Shown piece by piece: positions 62,680-64,000 of a DNA stretch of 64,000 nucleotides. Position 1 is the first letter of the stretch, and every line of letters begins with the position of its first letter. Where the stretch lies: the NCBI RefSeq assembly GCF_014656455.1, contig NZ_BNCL01000006.1, positions 66,780 through 130,779 of the forward strand. The letters are read 5' to 3'. Under the pieces are notes generated by a model that saw nothing but the letters and a program-made list of their open reading frames with translations, was not told the DNA's origin and searched no databases. The DNA is from Paracoccus aerius (GTDB lineage Bacteria > Pseudomonadota > Alphaproteobacteria > Rhodobacterales > Rhodobacteraceae). Made by a program: the position numbers and the translations under genes.

Positions 62680-63684
62680 TCAGGCGGCCGCATCCTGCCG
62701 CGCGGTCTTGCGCCATTGTTCGGGGGTCATGCCGGACGCATCGCGAAACACGCGGATCAGGTGGGATGCGTCGCAAAAGCCCGTCTCGGCCGCAATCTGG
62801 CTGATGGTGCGGTCGGGGCGCGCCAGCAGCATCCGGACCTGCGACAGGCGGATCCGCATAAAGGCATCGGCGGGCGACATCGCCAGCGAGGCCGCGAAAT
62901 GCCGTTCCAGCTTGCGGCGGCTGACCTGCAGATGGGCCGCGACCTCGGCCACCGCCGGGGGTGTATCCATGTTCTGTTGCAGCATCAGCAGCGCCCGGCG
63001 GACCAGCGGATCGTCGGTCGCCAGATCCAGCGGCAGGCCGGGCTGGGGATCGTCGGGGGCCATCGCCTCGTCGATGATCATGATATGCAGGCTTTTCTGC
63101 GCCGCCGCCCGGCCGATATGCCGGTCGATCAGGAAAGCCGCGAGATGGGCCGAACTTGCCCCGCCCGAACAGGTCAGCCGGTCGCGGTCCACGACGTAGA
63201 TCTGGTCGGACACAGGGCGCAGCCCATCGAACTGTTCCAGGAAATCCTCGTGGTGAAACCAGCTGACGCAGCAGCGGTATCCGTCCATCAGGCCCGCCCG
63301 GTGCAGGATGAAGGCGCCCGTGCAGACCCCCACCAGCGGCACGCCCGCCTGGGCCGCACGGTGCAGGAAGGCGATGTAGTCAGGCTCGAGCCGCTCGATC
63401 TCGTCGATCAAGCCGCCAACGACCACGATATAGTCGAAGCGCGACGGGTCGCCCAGCTTCTCGTCCGGCGTGACGGCGATGCCGCAACTGGACTGCACCG
63501 GCTGGGACGATGGTGCCAGCACCCGCCACTGGCAGCGGATCGGGCGCGAGCGGTCGCCCTCGTCCGCGGCCAGGCGCAGGACATCGACGAAATTGGCAAA
63601 GGCCGACAGCGTGAAGCGCCGGGCGAGGACGAAGCCGACGCGCAGGCGCAGGGAATTGGCAGGGGAAACAGTCATGTCGCGCAT
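62680..63684 (-). CDS. GlxA family AraC-type regulator (second; sarcosine/betaine-associated)
   Basis: The 334-residue regulator has a DJ-1/PfpI-like domain (LRVGFVLARRFTLSAFANFVDVLRLA; VPLVGVCTGAFILHRAGLMDG) and AraC domain (AAHLQVSRRKLERHFAASL, IAAETGFCDASHLIRVFRDASGMTP). It matches GbdR/SouR-like regulators. Divergent from sarcosine oxidase beta (101-base gap), which it likely activates. Start at 63684; ATG at 63675 is also possible. Convergent to the first GlxA regulator with a 7-base gap. Confidence 0.88.
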   Translation of the reverse strand: MRDMTVSPANSLRLRVGFVLARRFTLSAFANFVDVLRLAADEGDRSRPIRCQWRVLAPSSQPVQSSCGIAVTPDEKLGDPSRFDYIVVVGGLIDEIERLEPDYIAFLHRAAQAGVPLVGVCTGAFILHRAGLMDGYRCCVSWFHHEDFLEQFDGLRPVSDQIYVVDRDRLTCSGGASSAHLAAFLIDRHIGRAAAQKSLHIMIIDEAMAPDDPQPGLPLDLATDDPLVRRALLMLQQNMDTPPAVAEVAAHLQVSRRKLERHFAASLAMSPADAFMRIRLSQVRMLLARPDRTISQIAAETGFCDASHLIRVFRDASGMTPEQWRKTARQDAAA

Positions 63685-63785
63685 GACGCAAATGTAACAC
63701 GGTGCTGGCGCAGGGATCCAGTCGGTCCGCGTCGCTTTCTGGCACTTTGGTTCGATACCGGAATCGCCAGAAGGTCCGCCCCGCC

Positions 63786-64000
63786 ATGACCCGCTTTTCA
63801 GCCTTTTCGCTTCTCAAGCAGGCACTCAACGGCCACAAGGGCTGGCGCGAGCAATGGCCCGACAGTCAGCCGAAGGCCGAATACGACGTGGTGATCGTCG
63901 GCGCGGGCGGGCATGGCTTGGGCGCGGCATACTACCTGGCCAAGGAACACGGCATCACCAATGTCGCCGTGATCGACAAGGGCTGGCTGGGCGGCGGCAA
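63786..64000 (+). CDS. soxB: Sarcosine oxidase beta subunit, N-terminal part
   Basis: ATG at 63786 opens a frame that runs out of the window. The first 71 residues read [19 protein letters not shown], then [20 protein letters not shown] (FAD-binding Rossmann loop) and [12 protein letters not shown]. This is the beta subunit of heterotetrameric sarcosine oxidase, which demethylates sarcosine to glycine. The remaining subunit genes are expected downstream. Confidence 0.92.
   Translation, partial: MTRFSAFSLLKQALNGHKGWREQWPDSQPKAEYDVVIVGAGGHGLGAAYYLAKEHGITNVAVIDKGWLGGG

Overview
The window is a high-GC, densely coded piece of an alphaproteobacterial chromosome or large replicon. It most resembles Rhodobacteraceae/Paracoccaceae (Paracoccus-like). 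The grounds are a quinoprotein relay locus (PedF cytochrome, SoxYZ-like carrier, metallohydrolase) beside a response regulator/FIST/hybrid kinase operon, a full aerobic phenylacetate cluster, tripartite tricarboxylate transport and heterotetrameric sarcosine oxidase. This is inference from gene content; no rRNA, tRNA or CRISPR was seen.

Layout. 1-5.4 kb: the end of a sensor kinase, then a run of exported proteins (a PpiC/SurA-like chaperone lacking its parvulin domain, two EF-hand proteins built from one repeated module, an orphan secreted protein), an AI-2E family membrane protein and a WGR protein. 5.5-8.9 kb: a YdeP-type molybdopterin oxidoreductase translationally coupled to a catalase-family protein. 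8.9-19.1 kb: two divergent transcription units for PQQ-dependent alcohol oxidation. On the minus strand these are a CXXCW rhodanese, a LuxR-type regulator, a FIST sensor and a hybrid histidine kinase; on the plus strand PedF, the SoxYZ-like carrier, an MBL hydrolase and an ExaA-type quinoprotein dehydrogenase, then a terminator, a pentapeptide-repeat protein and a small secreted protein. 19.1-21.1 kb: asparaginase and a bile-acid-symporter-family protein.

21.3-42.8 kb: a phenylacetate regulon with paaX, paaJABCDE, an extra di-iron paralogue, paaZ and paaY on plus; paaG-paaI-paaK-paaR on minus; and paaN, a five-gene branched-chain-type ABC importer and a fused hydratase/dehydrogenase on plus. 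Together these cover activation, epoxidation, isomerisation, ring opening and beta-oxidation to acetyl-CoA and succinyl-CoA. GACCnnnnGGTC palindromes sit upstream of paaJ and between paaG and paaN, suggesting a shared operator, probably for the TetR protein PaaR.

42.8-49.1 kb: an organosulfur-type operon (FMN reductase, FMN monooxygenase, sulfonate-type ABC importer), and divergently a 20-residue cysteine-rich leader ORF overlapping an FAD/NAD(P)-binding protein. 49.1-51.1 kb: a gene-poor stretch, a dienelactone-hydrolase-family protein and a VapBC-type toxin-antitoxin pair. 51.2-57.8 kb: an accessory aconitase, a GntR regulator with two winged helices and a TctCBA transporter, consistent with tricarboxylate use. 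58-64 kb: a secreted transglutaminase-like protein, a stand-alone BLUF photoreceptor, a fused dihydroxyacetone kinase, two GlxA-type regulators and the start of sarcosine oxidase beta.

No wholly new multi-gene system is proven. The best candidates for undescribed biology are the EF-hand GDEGxW module cluster, the cysteine-rich leader ORF, the extra di-iron protein within the phenylacetate epoxidase operon, and the shared phenylacetate operator.
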